Shown one piece after another: positions 8,422 to 17,346 of a stretch of DNA of 64,000 nt (its first letter is position 1; each line of letters starts with the position of its first letter). Origin of the DNA: Alkalihalobacillus pseudalcaliphilus. Lineage in GTDB: Bacteria > Bacillota > Bacilli > Bacillales > Bacillaceae_D. The position numbers were made by a program, and so were the translations under genes. The stretch spans positions 422,970 through 486,969 of the forward strand of contig LFJO01000002.1 of the NCBI GenBank assembly GCA_001038565.1, given 5' to 3'. Under the pieces are notes generated by a model. The model saw nothing but the letters and a program-made list of their open reading frames with translations. It did not search any database and was not told the DNA's origin.

Positions 8422-8427
8422 TATAAT
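8422..8427 (+). promoter_or_regulatory. -10 box of the toxin mRNA
   Basis: A perfect TATAAT lies 11 bp after the pnkp stop and about 70 bp before the toxin start. The -35 region overlaps the end of pnkp (TTATAG, weak). The long leader is what type I toxins use for translational control. Confidence 0.6.
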
Positions 8428-8496
8428 ATTTAGAGTGATAGTGAATGACTCATAGTTGGGGTTGGCTCACCTTTCTTTAGGAGGGAGGTGATGCCC

Positions 8497-8583
8497 ATGG
8501 TCAGTATTGCAGAGGCGCTTGCATTAATGATCTCATTTGGGATGTTAATTTTGGCGATTCTGTCATTCGATCGAAAAAAATAA
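8497..8583 (+). CDS. Type I toxin, small holin-like membrane peptide
   Basis: 28 aa: MVSIAEALA, then the hydrophobic LMISFGMLILAILSF, then the basic tail DRKK. This is the plan of the holin-like toxins of Gram-positive type I systems (TxpA-like, Hol_Tox family), which insert in the membrane when the antitoxin RNA is lost. The ATG at 8497 lies 8 nt after GGAGG; an in-frame ATG at 8491 is too close to it. The leader segments 8448-8455 and 8459-8467 are complementary to 8589-8596 and 8636-8644 in the 3' UTR, so the full-length mRNA can fold back on itself and hide the ribosome site. A convergent antisense RNA overlaps the 3' end. Confidence 0.8.
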   Translation: MVSIAEALALMISFGMLILAILSFDRKK

Positions 8584-8717
8584 GCCCCCTATGAGTTAAG
8601 GCTCAAATTAGGGAAGCTTATTTCCTCAGTTTGTAAGCCAACCCTTACGAATAAGGATTCGCTATGACATGCCGCTAGTGTTCGCGCACTGGCGGTTTTT
8701 TTATCATATGTTCTCTT
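8574..8717 (-). ncRNA. Predicted antisense antitoxin RNA
   Basis: On the minus strand TTGAAA (8746-8751) and TATAAT (8724-8729), 16 bp apart, make a good promoter pointing at the toxin gene. A terminator follows: AATAAGC plus CCCTA pairing with TAGGG plus GCTTATT, ending in a T-run at 8580-8574. The product would be about 140 nt and complementary to the last codon and the whole 3' UTR of the toxin mRNA, the arrangement of txpA/RatA in B. subtilis. Inferred from promoter, terminator and position only. Confidence 0.7.
8672..8702 (+). terminator. Terminator of the toxin mRNA
   Basis: CCGCTAGTG pairs with CACTGGCGG around a 6-nt loop, followed by seven Ts. It lies inside the region covered by the antisense RNA. 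Confidence 0.85.
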
Positions 8718-8768
8718 ATTTGTATTATACACGATCATTTGAATTTTTCAACAAAATGAGTAGGTTCT

Positions 8769-9134
8769 TTAGGTAGTGTCAGATTCGGAAAACTGATTAC
8801 GTACGCTCATTTGTAGAACATCTTCCAAGTCGTCGAAACGGACGAGGAAATAATCAGCATGTTCAATGGAGGTAGACTGGCCATTTTGACGAAGATCCTG
8901 CCGAAGCTGTTCGATATGAATCGCATAACCATGTGGGTAAAATGCATCCTTCGTTAAGCTTGCTTGAGTGACCGTGATAATGGCCAAGTCGTCATGGAAA
9001 TCCTCCATATAAAAGCGCTGATAAGGCATATTTAAACTGTAAGTCGCATACGTTCCTGAAAAATCAGCAGGTAACAGCATCCACTGTGGCTGTAATTCTC
9101 CATCCATTTCATCATAATAAACGCTTAATGTCAT
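8769..9134 (-). CDS. Unknown 121-aa protein, partner of ImmA-like protease
   Basis: A soluble, acidic protein with many aromatic residues (MEDFHDDLAIITVTQ, HADYFLVRFDDLEDVL). No signal peptide, membrane helix or familiar motif. Its ATG overlaps the last 23 nt of the protease gene and is preceded by AGGAGAAATTG, so it is translationally linked and made with the protease. The family is not recognised. Its position suggests an accessory or substrate role in the phage-like XRE/ImmA module, but that is only context. Confidence 0.7.
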   Translation of the reverse strand: MTLSVYYDEMDGELQPQWMLLPADFSGTYATYSLNMPYQRFYMEDFHDDLAIITVTQASLTKDAFYPHGYAIHIEQLRQDLRQNGQSTSIEHADYFLVRFDDLEDVLQMSVRNQFSESDTT

Positions 9135-9726
9135 AAGACAATTTCTCCTCTCCTACTTGCTTGGCAAGCTGATGTAACATCGTCTTTGTGGAATCATACA
9201 GCTTGTCCTTTTGTAACGATTTCTTCCTTAATAAATCTTCTCGCTTCTTCCATTGATAAAAGTCATGTTGTCTTGCTCTTTCAGATTGTATCGTGAGGAT
9301 TCTTTTCTTTACATAGGACTCTGGGATCTGAAAAGCTTCTACAACTTGTTCGATACTTTGAGCCTGCAATACAAAAGGTTCAAAGATATGGCGTGGCATT
9401 GAGAAATAAAGGGCATACCATTCGGCTTGCTCTTCCTGTAATTGAACGAATGAATCATTTAATCGTAGCTGATTTCCCGTGTGTTTACGAACATGGGAGA
9501 ACTCATGAAAGAAATCATAGTGCTGTTCGTATAATGATTGGTTCTGATTAATGGAAATAAGAGCAAAGAGATCATCACTTACGCATTTGCTAGGTCCGTT
9601 CATGTATTCAATATGGATCGAGAAGTGATGGCAAATATTTTCGAGCGTTAAATCTTTGAGTGTGAGGATACCTTTCTCTTGAAAAAGCTCACTACAGATT
9701 TGATCACGAATCGTTGAGAATTGCAT
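9112..9726 (-). CDS. ImmA/IrrE-family metallo-endopeptidase
   Basis: 204 aa. The zinc motif HEFSH (about residue 74-78, HExxH) is followed by EEQAEWYA (about 97-104), whose Glu is the usual third ligand; this is the ImmA/IrrE signature. Such proteases cleave a paired XRE-type repressor to release phage or ICE genes. An XRE repressor gene lies 126 bp upstream on the same strand. The C-terminal third is basic and helical. A terminator-like hairpin (9773-9802) sits between a possible promoter (TATACT near 9812-9817) and this gene, so expression may be attenuated. Confidence 0.85.
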   Translation of the reverse strand: MQFSTIRDQICSELFQEKGILTLKDLTLENICHHFSIHIEYMNGPSKCVSDDLFALISINQNQSLYEQHYDFFHEFSHVRKHTGNQLRLNDSFVQLQEEQAEWYALYFSMPRHIFEPFVLQAQSIEQVVEAFQIPESYVKKRILTIQSERARQHDFYQWKKREDLLRKKSLQKDKLYDSTKTMLHQLAKQVGEEKLSYDIKRLL

Positions 9727-9772
9727 GTGAACACCTCAGTGATAGAATGTATGTTCGTATTTTATTGGTAGT

Positions 9773-9802
9773 AAAAACCTCGACCGCTCGGTGAGGTTTT
9801 TC
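9773..9802. terminator. Hairpin terminator in the leader of the ImmA-like gene
   Basis: AAAAACCTC pairs with GAGGTTTTT around an 11-nt loop, with T-rich ends in both directions. It may end the XRE transcript or attenuate the protease gene. Confidence 0.7.
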
Positions 9803-9852
9803 CGTGGCAATAGTATAACATAGAACAAGCGGAGTTGACATAAAGAAAAGAC

Positions 9853-10218
9853 CTATTTTTCTTTTTGTTGTTCTTTTAAAAAACGTTCACGTAAAGCTCG
9901 ATATCGCTTTAGTTCTTCTTCCATAACCCCTTCTAAATGCTGCCTTTCATCCTCTGTCAATTGGTGAGCACCTTGTCTGAATGCATGTTGAACTAAGCTA
10001 TTCTTATCATCTGTTCTCCCTAATAAATAATCGGTCGAAACCCCGTAAAAATCAGCGAATTTTGCGATGAGCTCTGGGTCAGGTTTCGACTGGCCGCTCT
10101 CATAGCGGGAGAGCTGATAATTGGTTAATTCGAAGTATGTTGCAGCTTCTTTTTGTGATTTAAATTGACTTTGTTCTCTTACAAGTTTTAATCGAACACC
10201 TAGGACATTTTCCATCAT
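9853..10218 (-). CDS. XRE-family transcriptional repressor
   Basis: 121 aa when started at the ATGATG of 10218, which follows GGAGGCGCG; a longer frame from 10314 lacks a ribosome site. The N-terminal 65 residues are a Cro/C1 helix-turn-helix (SQKEAATYFELTNYQLSRYE, then GVSTDYLLGRTDD). The rest is a charged helical tail ending KEQQKEK. The divergent intergenic region holds several TTGCA...TGCAA palindromes that this protein most likely binds, repressing the rightward promoter and perhaps its own. With the ImmA-like protease it forms a typical phage-type switch. Confidence 0.85.
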   Translation of the reverse strand: MMENVLGVRLKLVREQSQFKSQKEAATYFELTNYQLSRYESGQSKPDPELIAKFADFYGVSTDYLLGRTDDKNSLVQHAFRQGAHQLTEDERQHLEGVMEEELKRYRALRERFLKEQQKEK

Positions 10219-10257
10219 CGCGCCTCCAGTATTAATCTTAGTTCTATTATATATGAT

Positions 10258-10358
10258 TTGCAAAAAAAGCAAAAGATACTGAAAATATTGCAAAAAATGA
10301 TTGACATTGCACAAAATGCAAATTATATTAATTGTAAGTATTGTTGCATAAAATGCAA
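10258..10358. promoter_or_regulatory. Operators and promoter between repressor and XhlA-like gene
   Basis: Four 15-bp sites share the form TTGCA-N5-TGCAA: TTGCATAAAATGCAA (10344-10358) and TTGCACAAAATGCAA (10307-10321) are perfect palindromes; 10258-10272 (TTGCAAAAAAAGCAA) and 10288-10302 are weaker. TTGACA (10301-10306) and TATATT (10324-10329) are 17 bp apart and the third site fills the spacer exactly, so a bound repressor would block RNA polymerase. Confidence 0.8.
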
Positions 10359-10383
10359 TTTATTAATTAGGAGGAATGCTTCT

Positions 10384-10575
10384 ATGAATGAAAAGGAGTT
10401 AGATAAAAGAATCAGAGAATTAGAGATTAAAATGGCTTCACATCATCAAAAAGTAATGGTAGCTGGTTCGGATATTAAAGAATTAAAAGGCTCTTTCACA
10501 TGGCTTAATCGACTAATTTTTGGAACCATCCTATTACAGCTGATACACTTCCTTTTTTCGAAGTTGCTTGTGTAG
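10384..10575 (+). CDS. XhlA-like phage hemolysin/holin-accessory protein
   Basis: 63 aa from ATG 10384 (TTAGGAGGAATGC upstream). An N-terminal coiled coil (MNEKELDKRIRELEIKM) is followed by a C-terminal membrane helix (LIFGTILLQLIHFLF) with the pattern FTWLNRLIFG that matches PBSX XhlA (TWLLRLV-G). XhlA works with holin XhlB in prophage lysis. Here it stands alone without a holin or amidase next to it, so this is probably a remnant. It is driven by the promoter holding the TTGCA operators. Confidence 0.7.
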   Translation: MNEKELDKRIRELEIKMASHHQKVMVAGSDIKELKGSFTWLNRLIFGTILLQLIHFLFSKLLV

Positions 10576-10583
10576 TGGTTTTT

Positions 10584-10706
10584 ATGATTAGTTTGTTGGT
10601 GAGAAATATCGACTACGATGAATTTTCTAAAAATATTGACGGTTATGAACTTTACCGCTTACAATATAAGAAGCCATTAGTTTTTAGTGAAGTTTTTAGA
10701 ACTTGA
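10584..10706 (+). CDS. Possible 40-aa ORF
   Basis: Begins [17 protein letters not shown] and ends EVFRT. It starts 6 bp after the XhlA-like stop and ends just before hutP. The ribosome site is poor (gtgg). Composition is protein-like, but no family is recognised and it may be chance or a fragment. Confidence 0.3.
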   Translation: MISLLVRNIDYDEFSKNIDGYELYRLQYKKPLVFSEVFRT

Positions 10707-10720
10707 AAAGAGTGATTAAT

Positions 10721-11164
10721 ATGGCATTAAATCAAGAACGGCGAATTGGAAGAGAAGCGATGCTATTAGTTCTTTCTGTTGATGCTGAACAGGAAGTTAA
10801 GCGTTTAAACCAAGCAGATTGGCAAGCTTGTATGGGTAAGGTTGGATCGATGGAGGCTCATAAGGTTGTAGCAGCAGTTGAGACAGCAGCCAAAAAGAAT
10901 GGGTTAATTAAGACAGGCATTTACCGAGAAAGCCATGCTTTATACCATGCGATTATGGAAGCGCTTCAAGGCGTTACGCGTGGTCAAGTGCAGTTGGGAT
11001 CGGTACATCGGACAGTCGGTTTGAGTTTCGCCATTTTACGTGGTAATCCGTATGAGCAGATAGAAGAAGGAGATTGGATTGCCGTTTCCTTATACGGAAC
11101 GATTGGAGCACCCGTTAAAGGCTCTGAGCATGAGGCAATTGGACTTGGTATTAATCATATTTAA
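10721..11164 (+). CDS. hutP: HutP, antiterminator of the histidine-utilisation operon
   Basis: 147 aa from ATG 10721 ([15 protein letters not shown]), matching B. subtilis HutP in length and nearly all along, for example [33 protein letters not shown] and the C-terminal [10 protein letters not shown]. HutP hexamers bind UAG-rich leader RNA when L-histidine and Mg2+ are present and prevent termination upstream of hutH. The matching RNA site (three UAGs) and terminator lie just downstream at 11204-11278. An AAAAGAG site precedes the chosen start; an upstream in-frame TTG at 10703 has none. Confidence 0.95.
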   Translation: MALNQERRIGREAMLLVLSVDAEQEVKRLNQADWQACMGKVGSMEAHKVVAAVETAAKKNGLIKTGIYRESHALYHAIMEALQGVTRGQVQLGSVHRTVGLSFAILRGNPYEQIEEGDWIAVSLYGTIGAPVKGSEHEAIGLGINHI

Positions 11165-11203
11165 CAATTTAATCAATAAGTGCAGAAACACTTATTAAGC
11201 CCA

Positions 11204-11278
11204 TAGAACTTAGTGATTAGGGGGCTATATCTTATGAAGTTTTTTTACGAACTTCTTGAGGTATAGTTCCCTTTTTTA
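11204..11278 (+). promoter_or_regulatory. HutP-responsive antiterminator site and terminator
   Basis: UAG triplets start at 11204, 11211 and 11218, exactly 7 nt apart, the spacing a HutP trimer face reads. They run directly into a terminator (11220-11278): GGGGGCTATATCT pairs with AGGTATAGTTCCC, the inner GAAGTT/AACTTC stem extends it, and a T-run follows. Without histidine-bound HutP the transcript should stop here; with it, hutHUIG is transcribed. Confidence 0.85.
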
Positions 11279-11318
11279 TTGGTTCTTTAGTTGGGTAAAG
11301 TGATTGGGGGTTGAGTAG

Positions 11319-12851
11319 GTGGTCATTTTAAATGGTCAAACATTAGATTTTCATGAGTTAAAACGTGTACTTTTCGAAAAAGAAAAGGTTAGTTTTTCTG
11401 ATGAAAGTAGGCGTAAAGTGGAAAAAAGTAGGGAAGTTGTGGAAAAGATTGTCGCGGAGAAAAAGGTCGTTTATGGAATTACGACTGGATTTGGGAAATT
11501 TAGTGACGTATTTATTGATACAGACAATGTCGAAACTCTTCAGTTGAATTTAATCCGCTCTCATGCTTGTGGTATAGGTGAACCGTTTCCAGAAATAGTA
11601 TCGAGAGCTATGTTATTACTTCGAGCTAATGCTTTATTAAAGGGTTTTTCCGGAGTGAGGCCCGTTGTAATTGAACGTCTATTAGATTTAGTGAATGCTG
11701 AAATTCATCCCGTGATTCCACAGCAGGGCTCACTTGGGGCTAGTGGCGATCTTGCCCCGCTATCCCATTTGGTATTAGCGCTCATTGGGGAGGGCGAAGT
11801 TTTTTATAAAGGTGAGCAGGTCGGTTCTTTAACAGCTATGACAAAGGAAAATTTGTTTCCCATAACATTAACAGCGAAGGAAGGACTTGCGTTAATTAAT
11901 GGTACGCAGGCAATGACAGCAATGGGCGTAGTTGCTTATTTAGAGGCGGAAAAATTAGCACTTCAGGCAGATTTGATCGCTGCAATTACGATGGAAGCCT
12001 TACAAGGAGTCATTGATGCTTTTGATGAAGATATACACCTAGCACGCGGGTTTAAGGAACAAATTTGTGTCGCCTCTCGTGTGCGAGAATTGTTAAAGGA
12101 TAGTCAACTTGTGACAAAGCAAGGTGAATTAAGGGTACAGGATGCTTATTCGCTTCGTTGTATCCCTCAGGTTCACGGAGCTACATGGCAAGTGCTCGGT
12201 TATGTGAAAGAGAAGTTGGAAATTGAAATGAATGCAGCAACTGATAACCCACTTATTTTTGATGAGGGTGAAAAGGTACTATCTGGTGGGAATTTCCATG
12301 GTCAGCCAATTGCATTTGCCATGGACTTTTTGAAAATTGCCATGGCTGAGCTTGCGAATATATCAGAACGTCGGATTGAGAGGCTCGTCAATCCACAACT
12401 AAATGATTTGCCACCGTTCTTAAGTCCTGAACCGGGTTTGCAATCAGGGGCGATGATTATGCAATATGCGGCCGCTTCCCTTGTCTCAGAAAATAAGACG
12501 CTGGCCCATCCGGCAAGTGTTGATTCGATTCCCTCATCGGCTAACCAAGAAGATCATGTTTCCATGGGGACGATAGGTTCACGCCATGCTTATCAAATTA
12601 TCACTAATGTTCGAGGTGTGTTAGCGATCGAGGCTATTTGTGGCTTACAGGCAGTAGAGTATCGAGGCGTGGAAAAAATGGCTACCGCTACACGCAATTT
12701 TTATAAGGAAGCACGTCAAATTACGCCAATGATTTCGATTGATCGTGTTTTTTCAAAGGATATTAAGGTGGTACAAAAATGGTTGAAGGATTATACATGC
12801 CAAACGATTCATCCTTTTATGGGTCAGACAAACATCCATCAACAACGCTAA
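11319..12851 (+). CDS. hutH: Histidine ammonia-lyase
   Basis: 510 aa, full length. It converts L-histidine to urocanate and ammonia, step one of histidine breakdown. The Ala-Ser-Gly that forms the MIO cofactor is in [15 protein letters not shown] (about 139-153). Other signatures seen are [16 protein letters not shown] and [11 protein letters not shown]. The start is GTG at 11319, 9 nt after GGGGG; no ATG is better placed. It follows the HutP-controlled terminator. Unusually, nearly 400 bp of repeat-rich DNA separate it from hutU. Confidence 0.95.
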   Translation: MVILNGQTLDFHELKRVLFEKEKVSFSDESRRKVEKSREVVEKIVAEKKVVYGITTGFGKFSDVFIDTDNVETLQLNLIRSHACGIGEPFPEIVSRAMLLLRANALLKGFSGVRPVVIERLLDLVNAEIHPVIPQQGSLGASGDLAPLSHLVLALIGEGEVFYKGEQVGSLTAMTKENLFPITLTAKEGLALINGTQAMTAMGVVAYLEAEKLALQADLIAAITMEALQGVIDAFDEDIHLARGFKEQICVASRVRELLKDSQLVTKQGELRVQDAYSLRCIPQVHGATWQVLGYVKEKLEIEMNAATDNPLIFDEGEKVLSGGNFHGQPIAFAMDFLKIAMAELANISERRIERLVNPQLNDLPPFLSPEPGLQSGAMIMQYAAASLVSENKTLAHPASVDSIPSSANQEDHVSMGTIGSRHAYQIITNVRGVLAIEAICGLQAVEYRGVEKMATATRNFYKEARQITPMISIDRVFSKDIKVVQKWLKDYTCQTIHPFMGQTNIHQQR

Positions 12852-12857
12852 AAAGAT

Positions 12858-13232
12858 GGAAGTGACTATAAAAAGAAGGAATGGGCACTTTCACGAGAAA
12901 ATGTGGGTTCATAAAAGGAAGAAAGGGCACGTTCGAGAGGGGACAGAGAGTTCGAAGTTGTCATAAAATATGCGAATGATTCATTCATGCTCAAAATTTC
13001 TGCAATAATCTTCACACAAACCCATATGGCGAAGCACCATGCACTTCGCCACCAACAAAGATAAAAGTAGTGGCGACTGTTGAAACTGTTGGCACGCTTA
13101 CAACTCGATCACCATCAGGAGTCTGCCTGAATAAACAGGGAGCACGGTTCTGCTAAGTTCATTGATCACAAGATAGATGACCAGCTAACTTCAAGGCATA
13201 ATCTATCGCCCATAAGTAACTTTCACACAATA
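12858..13232 (+). repeat. Mosaic intergenic element inside the hut operon
   Basis: Lies between hutH and hutU. Left part (about 12858-12970): degenerate short tandem units sharing ATAAAAGGAAG and GGGCAC(G/T)TTC. Middle: tggcgaagcaccatgcacttcgcca, a hairpin followed by the caacaaagataaaagtag motif. Right (13060-13232): the alternative 3' module with acaactcgatcaccatcagg, then ctatcgcccataagtaac and TTTCAC. Its right edge is 3 bp from the AAAGGAGG of hutU. No gene in it. Confidence 0.7.
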
Positions 13233-13247
13233 AAGGAGGCAGTTCAA

Positions 13248-14918
13248 ATGGATACAATCAAAACAGGGAAAGTCCAGCGTTACCGTGGGACAGAGCTACA
13301 AACAAAAGGCTGGCAACAGGAAGCGGTTTTAAGAATGCTTATGAATAATCTCGATGAAGAAGTGGCCGAGCGTCCAGAGGATTTAGTTGTTTATGGAGGG
13401 ATTGGTAAGGCAGCTAGGAACTGGGAAAGTTTTGATGCGATTGTTAAAAGCTTGAAGGAGCTTGAGGATGATGAAACGCTTTTAGTTCAATCTGGAAAGC
13501 CGGTTGTTGTTTTTAAAACACATGCGAATGCACCTCGTGTGCTCTTAGCGAATTCGAATATTGTTCCCGCTTATGCGAATTGGGATACGTTTCATGAATT
13601 AGATCGGAAGGGTCTAATGATGTATGGTCAAATGACCGCGGGGTCTTGGATCTATATTGGCTCACAAGGTATTGTACAAGGCACGTATGAAACCTTTGCC
13701 GAGCTTGCTAAGCAAAGCTTTCATGGGTCATTAAAAGGGACGATTACTGTAACTGCAGGATTAGGTGGAATGGGTGGTGCACAGACCCTAGCTGTAACGA
13801 TGAATGAGGGTGTTGTGATCGCCATCGAAGTGGATGAGACGAGAATCGATCGGCGTATAGAAACTCGTTATTGTGATGTGAAAGTAAAAACATTGGATGA
13901 AGCACTCGAACGTGCGGAGCAAGCTAAGGAAAAAGGCCAACCTCTTTCGATAGGATTATTAGGGAATGCGGCTGAAATTTTACCCGAGATGGTACGTCGT
14001 ACTTTTATTCCAGACGTTTTAACGGACCAAACTTCTGCACACGACCCGTTAAATGGCTATATTCCTATTGGGATGGAATTAGCAGAGGCTGATGCTTTAA
14101 GAAGTTCAAATGCAAGAGAGTACATGCAAAAATCAAAGGCGGCGATCGCAACTCATGTAAAGGCGATGCTTGAGCTACAAAGCTTAGGAGCGATTACATT
14201 TGATTACGGCAACAATATTCGCCAAGTTGCCAAAGATGAAGGCGTTGAAAATGCTTTTAATTTTCCAGGCTTTGTTCCTGCCTATATTCGTCCGCAATTT
14301 TGTGAAGGAAAAGGGCCATTCCGTTGGGTTGCATTATCGGGTGATCCAGAAGATATTTATAAAACCGATGAAGCGATTTTACGAGAGTTTGCTGATAATG
14401 AGCATTTGTGTAATTGGATTCGTATGGCTCAAGAAAAGATTGAGTTTCAAGGCTTACCATCACGTATTTGCTGGTTAGGTTATGGGGAGAGAGCCCGTTT
14501 TGGCAAAATCATTAATGACATGGTCAAAAGTGGTGAGCTAAGGGCACCAATTGTAATTGGGCGCGATCATCTTGATTCGGGCTCAGTAGCCTCTCCGAAT
14601 CGTGAAACAGAAGGAATGAAAGATGGCTCTGATGTTGTCGCCGATTGGCCAATTTTAAATGCGATGATTAATGCCGTTGGTGGGGCAACATGGGTATCTG
14701 TGCATCACGGTGGTGGTGTAGGAATGGGTTATTCCATGCATGCAGGTGTCGTGATTGTTGCCGATGGAACAGATGAGGCGGGTCGGAGAATTGAGCGTGT
14801 TTTAACAACGGATCCTGGTATGGGCGTTGCACGCCATGTTGATGCCGGTTACGATTTAGCCAAAGAGACAGCGAAAAAACATCAGATGAAAATCCCGATG
14901 ATGAATGATGAATCATAA
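13248..14918 (+). CDS. hutU: Urocanate hydratase
   Basis: 556 aa, full length. It adds water to urocanate to give imidazolone propionate, using tightly bound NAD+. The nucleotide-binding [11 protein letters not shown] (about 170-180) and the active-site region with [10 protein letters not shown] and [15 protein letters not shown] near the C-terminus are all present. ATG at 13248 follows AAAGGAGGCAG. The ribosome site is directly preceded by a mosaic repeat element, so the operon mRNA must read through it or a second promoter must be present. Confidence 0.96.
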   Translation: MDTIKTGKVQRYRGTELQTKGWQQEAVLRMLMNNLDEEVAERPEDLVVYGGIGKAARNWESFDAIVKSLKELEDDETLLVQSGKPVVVFKTHANAPRVLLANSNIVPAYANWDTFHELDRKGLMMYGQMTAGSWIYIGSQGIVQGTYETFAELAKQSFHGSLKGTITVTAGLGGMGGAQTLAVTMNEGVVIAIEVDETRIDRRIETRYCDVKVKTLDEALERAEQAKEKGQPLSIGLLGNAAEILPEMVRRTFIPDVLTDQTSAHDPLNGYIPIGMELAEADALRSSNAREYMQKSKAAIATHVKAMLELQSLGAITFDYGNNIRQVAKDEGVENAFNFPGFVPAYIRPQFCEGKGPFRWVALSGDPEDIYKTDEAILREFADNEHLCNWIRMAQEKIEFQGLPSRICWLGYGERARFGKIINDMVKSGELRAPIVIGRDHLDSGSVASPNRETEGMKDGSDVVADWPILNAMINAVGGATWVSVHHGGGVGMGYSMHAGVVIVADGTDEAGRRIERVLTTDPGMGVARHVDAGYDLAKETAKKHQMKIPMMNDES

Positions 14919-14933
14919 AAGGATGTGAATGAG

Positions 14934-16211
14934 ATGAGCCAAACTTATTTATATATACAAAATGCGAATGAAGTGATTACAGTTGCTGGTTATTCGGAAA
15001 AACCTGCTACGAAGGAACGCATGAATGAGTTGTCAATTATTAAGAAAGGTAGTGTCTTAGTTAAAGGCGACCGAATTATCGCGGTTGGTCCAGATAAGGA
15101 CCTTCAAAATCAATTTGCTTCTGAAATATCCGAAGCAAAAACCATTCAAGCAGCTGGAAAAATTGTGACACCAGGTTTCGTGGATCCACATACACATCTT
15201 GTTTTTGCCGGTAGTCGTGAAAATGAATTTAATATGCGTTTACAAGGGAAAACGTATATGGACATCATGAATGCAGGTGGTGGGATTCATGCAACCACTC
15301 GTGCCACTCAGGAAGCGGATGAAAATCAACTTTTCTCTGAGAGTGTAAAAAGGCTAAACCGCTTTTTATTACAAGGTGTGACAACGATTGAGGCAAAAAG
15401 TGGCTACGGTTTAACTCTTGAGCATGAAATCAAGCAGCTTGAGGTTGCCAAGCAGCTAGATGAAGAGCATGTTGTCGATATTGTCTCTACATTTATGGGA
15501 GCACATGCTGTTCCGGTAGAGTTTAAAGAAAATCCAGATGCTTTTGTAGATATTGTCATCAATGAGATGATACCAAAAGTGGCTGAACTTGGTTTAGCGG
15601 AGTTTAATGATGTGTTTTGTGAACATGGTGTCTTTACACCCGAACAGTCGAAAAAAATTCTTGAAGCTGGTTTAAAACATGGCTTACTGCCGAAAATTCA
15701 TGCTGATGAAATTGAACCTTATGAAGGAGCAGAGCTTGCCGCAGAGGTGGGAGCGATCTCTGCCGATCATTTATTAAAGGCTTCCGAAAAAGGGATGGAG
15801 CAAATGGCAGATCAAGGAGTCATCGGCGTGTTGTTGCCGGGAACGGCCTTTTTCCTCATGGCTGAATCAGCAAATGGAAGAAAAATGATTGATACAGGCG
15901 TACCTGTGGCCTTGTCGACTGATTGTAACCCTGGTTCATCACCAACCGTTTCATTACCACTCATTATGAATCTTGGGTGCTTAAAAATGGGAATGACACC
16001 GGCTGAAGTTCTTACCGCTACAACAATTAATGCGGCTCATGCCATTAATCGTGCTGAGGAAATAGGGTCGATTGAAGTCGGAAAAAAAGCCGATCTTGTA
16101 TTACTAGATGTTCCTAATTATATGCAAATGCAATACCTTTATGGGGTGAATCATACGAGTAAGGTTATTAAAGCAGGGAAGTTAGTCGTTGAGAATGGAA
16201 GACTCATATGA
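14934..16211 (+). CDS. hutI: Imidazolonepropionase
   Basis: 425 aa from ATG 14934, which lies 10 nt after AAAGGA; an in-frame GTG at 14925 is too close to it. A metal-dependent amidohydrolase that opens the ring of imidazolone propionate to N-formimino-L-glutamate. The zinc-binding HTH motif is in FVDPHTHLVFAG (about 82-93), further histidines are in FMGAHAVP and KIHADEIEP, and the aspartate is in LSTDCNPGS. It ends overlapping hutG by 4 nt (ATGA), so the two are translationally coupled. Confidence 0.96.
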   Translation: MSQTYLYIQNANEVITVAGYSEKPATKERMNELSIIKKGSVLVKGDRIIAVGPDKDLQNQFASEISEAKTIQAAGKIVTPGFVDPHTHLVFAGSRENEFNMRLQGKTYMDIMNAGGGIHATTRATQEADENQLFSESVKRLNRFLLQGVTTIEAKSGYGLTLEHEIKQLEVAKQLDEEHVVDIVSTFMGAHAVPVEFKENPDAFVDIVINEMIPKVAELGLAEFNDVFCEHGVFTPEQSKKILEAGLKHGLLPKIHADEIEPYEGAELAAEVGAISADHLLKASEKGMEQMADQGVIGVLLPGTAFFLMAESANGRKMIDTGVPVALSTDCNPGSSPTVSLPLIMNLGCLKMGMTPAEVLTATTINAAHAINRAEEIGSIEVGKKADLVLLDVPNYMQMQYLYGVNHTSKVIKAGKLVVENGRLI

Positions 16212-17203
16212 GTAACTACCCGTATCCATTATTAAATCAACCACCTTTCACCTATTCGAGGAATGATAATGTGGTGGAACCGAAAGCACATGAGTGGATT
16301 AGGCCAATCGATGATGAACCATCGAGCTGGAAAATGTATGATGCCGTCATACTCGGTATCCCACTATCGCGTTCGTCCATTTCGGCCTCCTATGCTAGTG
16401 AAAATCCAGAAGCTTTCAGAAGAACTTGGAAATCCTTTTCGACTTATAATTTGGATGAAGACATCGATTTATCCATACTACAAGTCGCTGATCTTGGTGA
16501 CGTTAAAGAGCATATTACCGATATTCAGCAGTGTCATCAAAATATTCGTGATGCGATGAAGGCGATTCAAACCTATCACCCTCAAGCAATTCCTATAAGT
16601 ATAGGTGGTGACCACTCGATAACGGCTATGCTAGTGAGGGGCTATAAAGATGTCTATCCGAATGAGCGTGTCGGTATTTTACAGTTTGACACTCATTTTG
16701 ACTTGCGTGACCCAAAAGAAATCGGTCCAGCCAACGGAACACCGATTCGCCAGTTGATTGAGGATGCTCAAGTATTAGGTGAAGATGTTTATAATATCGG
16801 TCTGCACGGTTTTTTTAACGCTAAATCTTTAAAACAATACGCCGATGAAGCGGGTCTTCATTATATAACGATGAAGCAAGCAAGAAAAAAAGGAATCGAA
16901 GAAACGGTTCGAGCAGTAGTAGAGGCATTGAATGATAAAGTTGATAAAATATATATGACGGTAGATATGGATGTACTTGATGTCAGCGTGGCACCTGGTG
17001 CACCAGTTTCCACGCCAGGTGGCATGTATGTACATGAGTTATTGGAGGCCGTGCAAGTGGCAGGTGAATATGAGAAAGTATTCGCGATGGATATCGTCTG
17101 CCTCGATCCACAAAAAGATGTAGCGATGGCAACAGTCAAAACTGGTGTTCATGTGATGCTGTCGTTTTTAACAGGGAAGATGGTAGCGGCTAGTGGAAAA
17201 TAA
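16208..17203 (+). CDS. hutG: Formimidoylglutamase
   Basis: 331 aa, arginase/agmatinase family. It splits formimino-glutamate to glutamate and formamide, the last step of the pathway. The dimanganese motifs are GGDHS (about 134-138), FDTHFDLR (about 157-164) and TVDMDVLD (about 251-258). It overlaps hutI by 4 nt. No hutM permease follows; the transcript ends at the hairpin at 17211-17252, so histidine uptake must come from elsewhere, possibly the amino-acid importer at 44409-48767. Confidence 0.95.
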   Translation: MSNYPYPLLNQPPFTYSRNDNVVEPKAHEWIRPIDDEPSSWKMYDAVILGIPLSRSSISASYASENPEAFRRTWKSFSTYNLDEDIDLSILQVADLGDVKEHITDIQQCHQNIRDAMKAIQTYHPQAIPISIGGDHSITAMLVRGYKDVYPNERVGILQFDTHFDLRDPKEIGPANGTPIRQLIEDAQVLGEDVYNIGLHGFFNAKSLKQYADEAGLHYITMKQARKKGIEETVRAVVEALNDKVDKIYMTVDMDVLDVSVAPGAPVSTPGGMYVHELLEAVQVAGEYEKVFAMDIVCLDPQKDVAMATVKTGVHVMLSFLTGKMVAASGK

Positions 17204-17210
17204 CGAATGA

Positions 17211-17252
17211 GTGCTAAGGTAGACCATACCAATGGTTCCTTAGCACATTTTT
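17211..17252 (+). terminator. Terminator of the hut operon
   Basis: GTGCTAAGG pairs with CCTTAGCAC around an 18-nt loop that can pair further, followed by ATTTTTG. Confidence 0.8.
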
Positions 17253-17346
17253 GATGGATACTTCTAAAGACTAAAGATGCTGGTTACCTTTGAGCCGCCC
17301 GTTATTACTCTTTGATTCAAAGTTTTTCATTCAATCCATCATCGCT

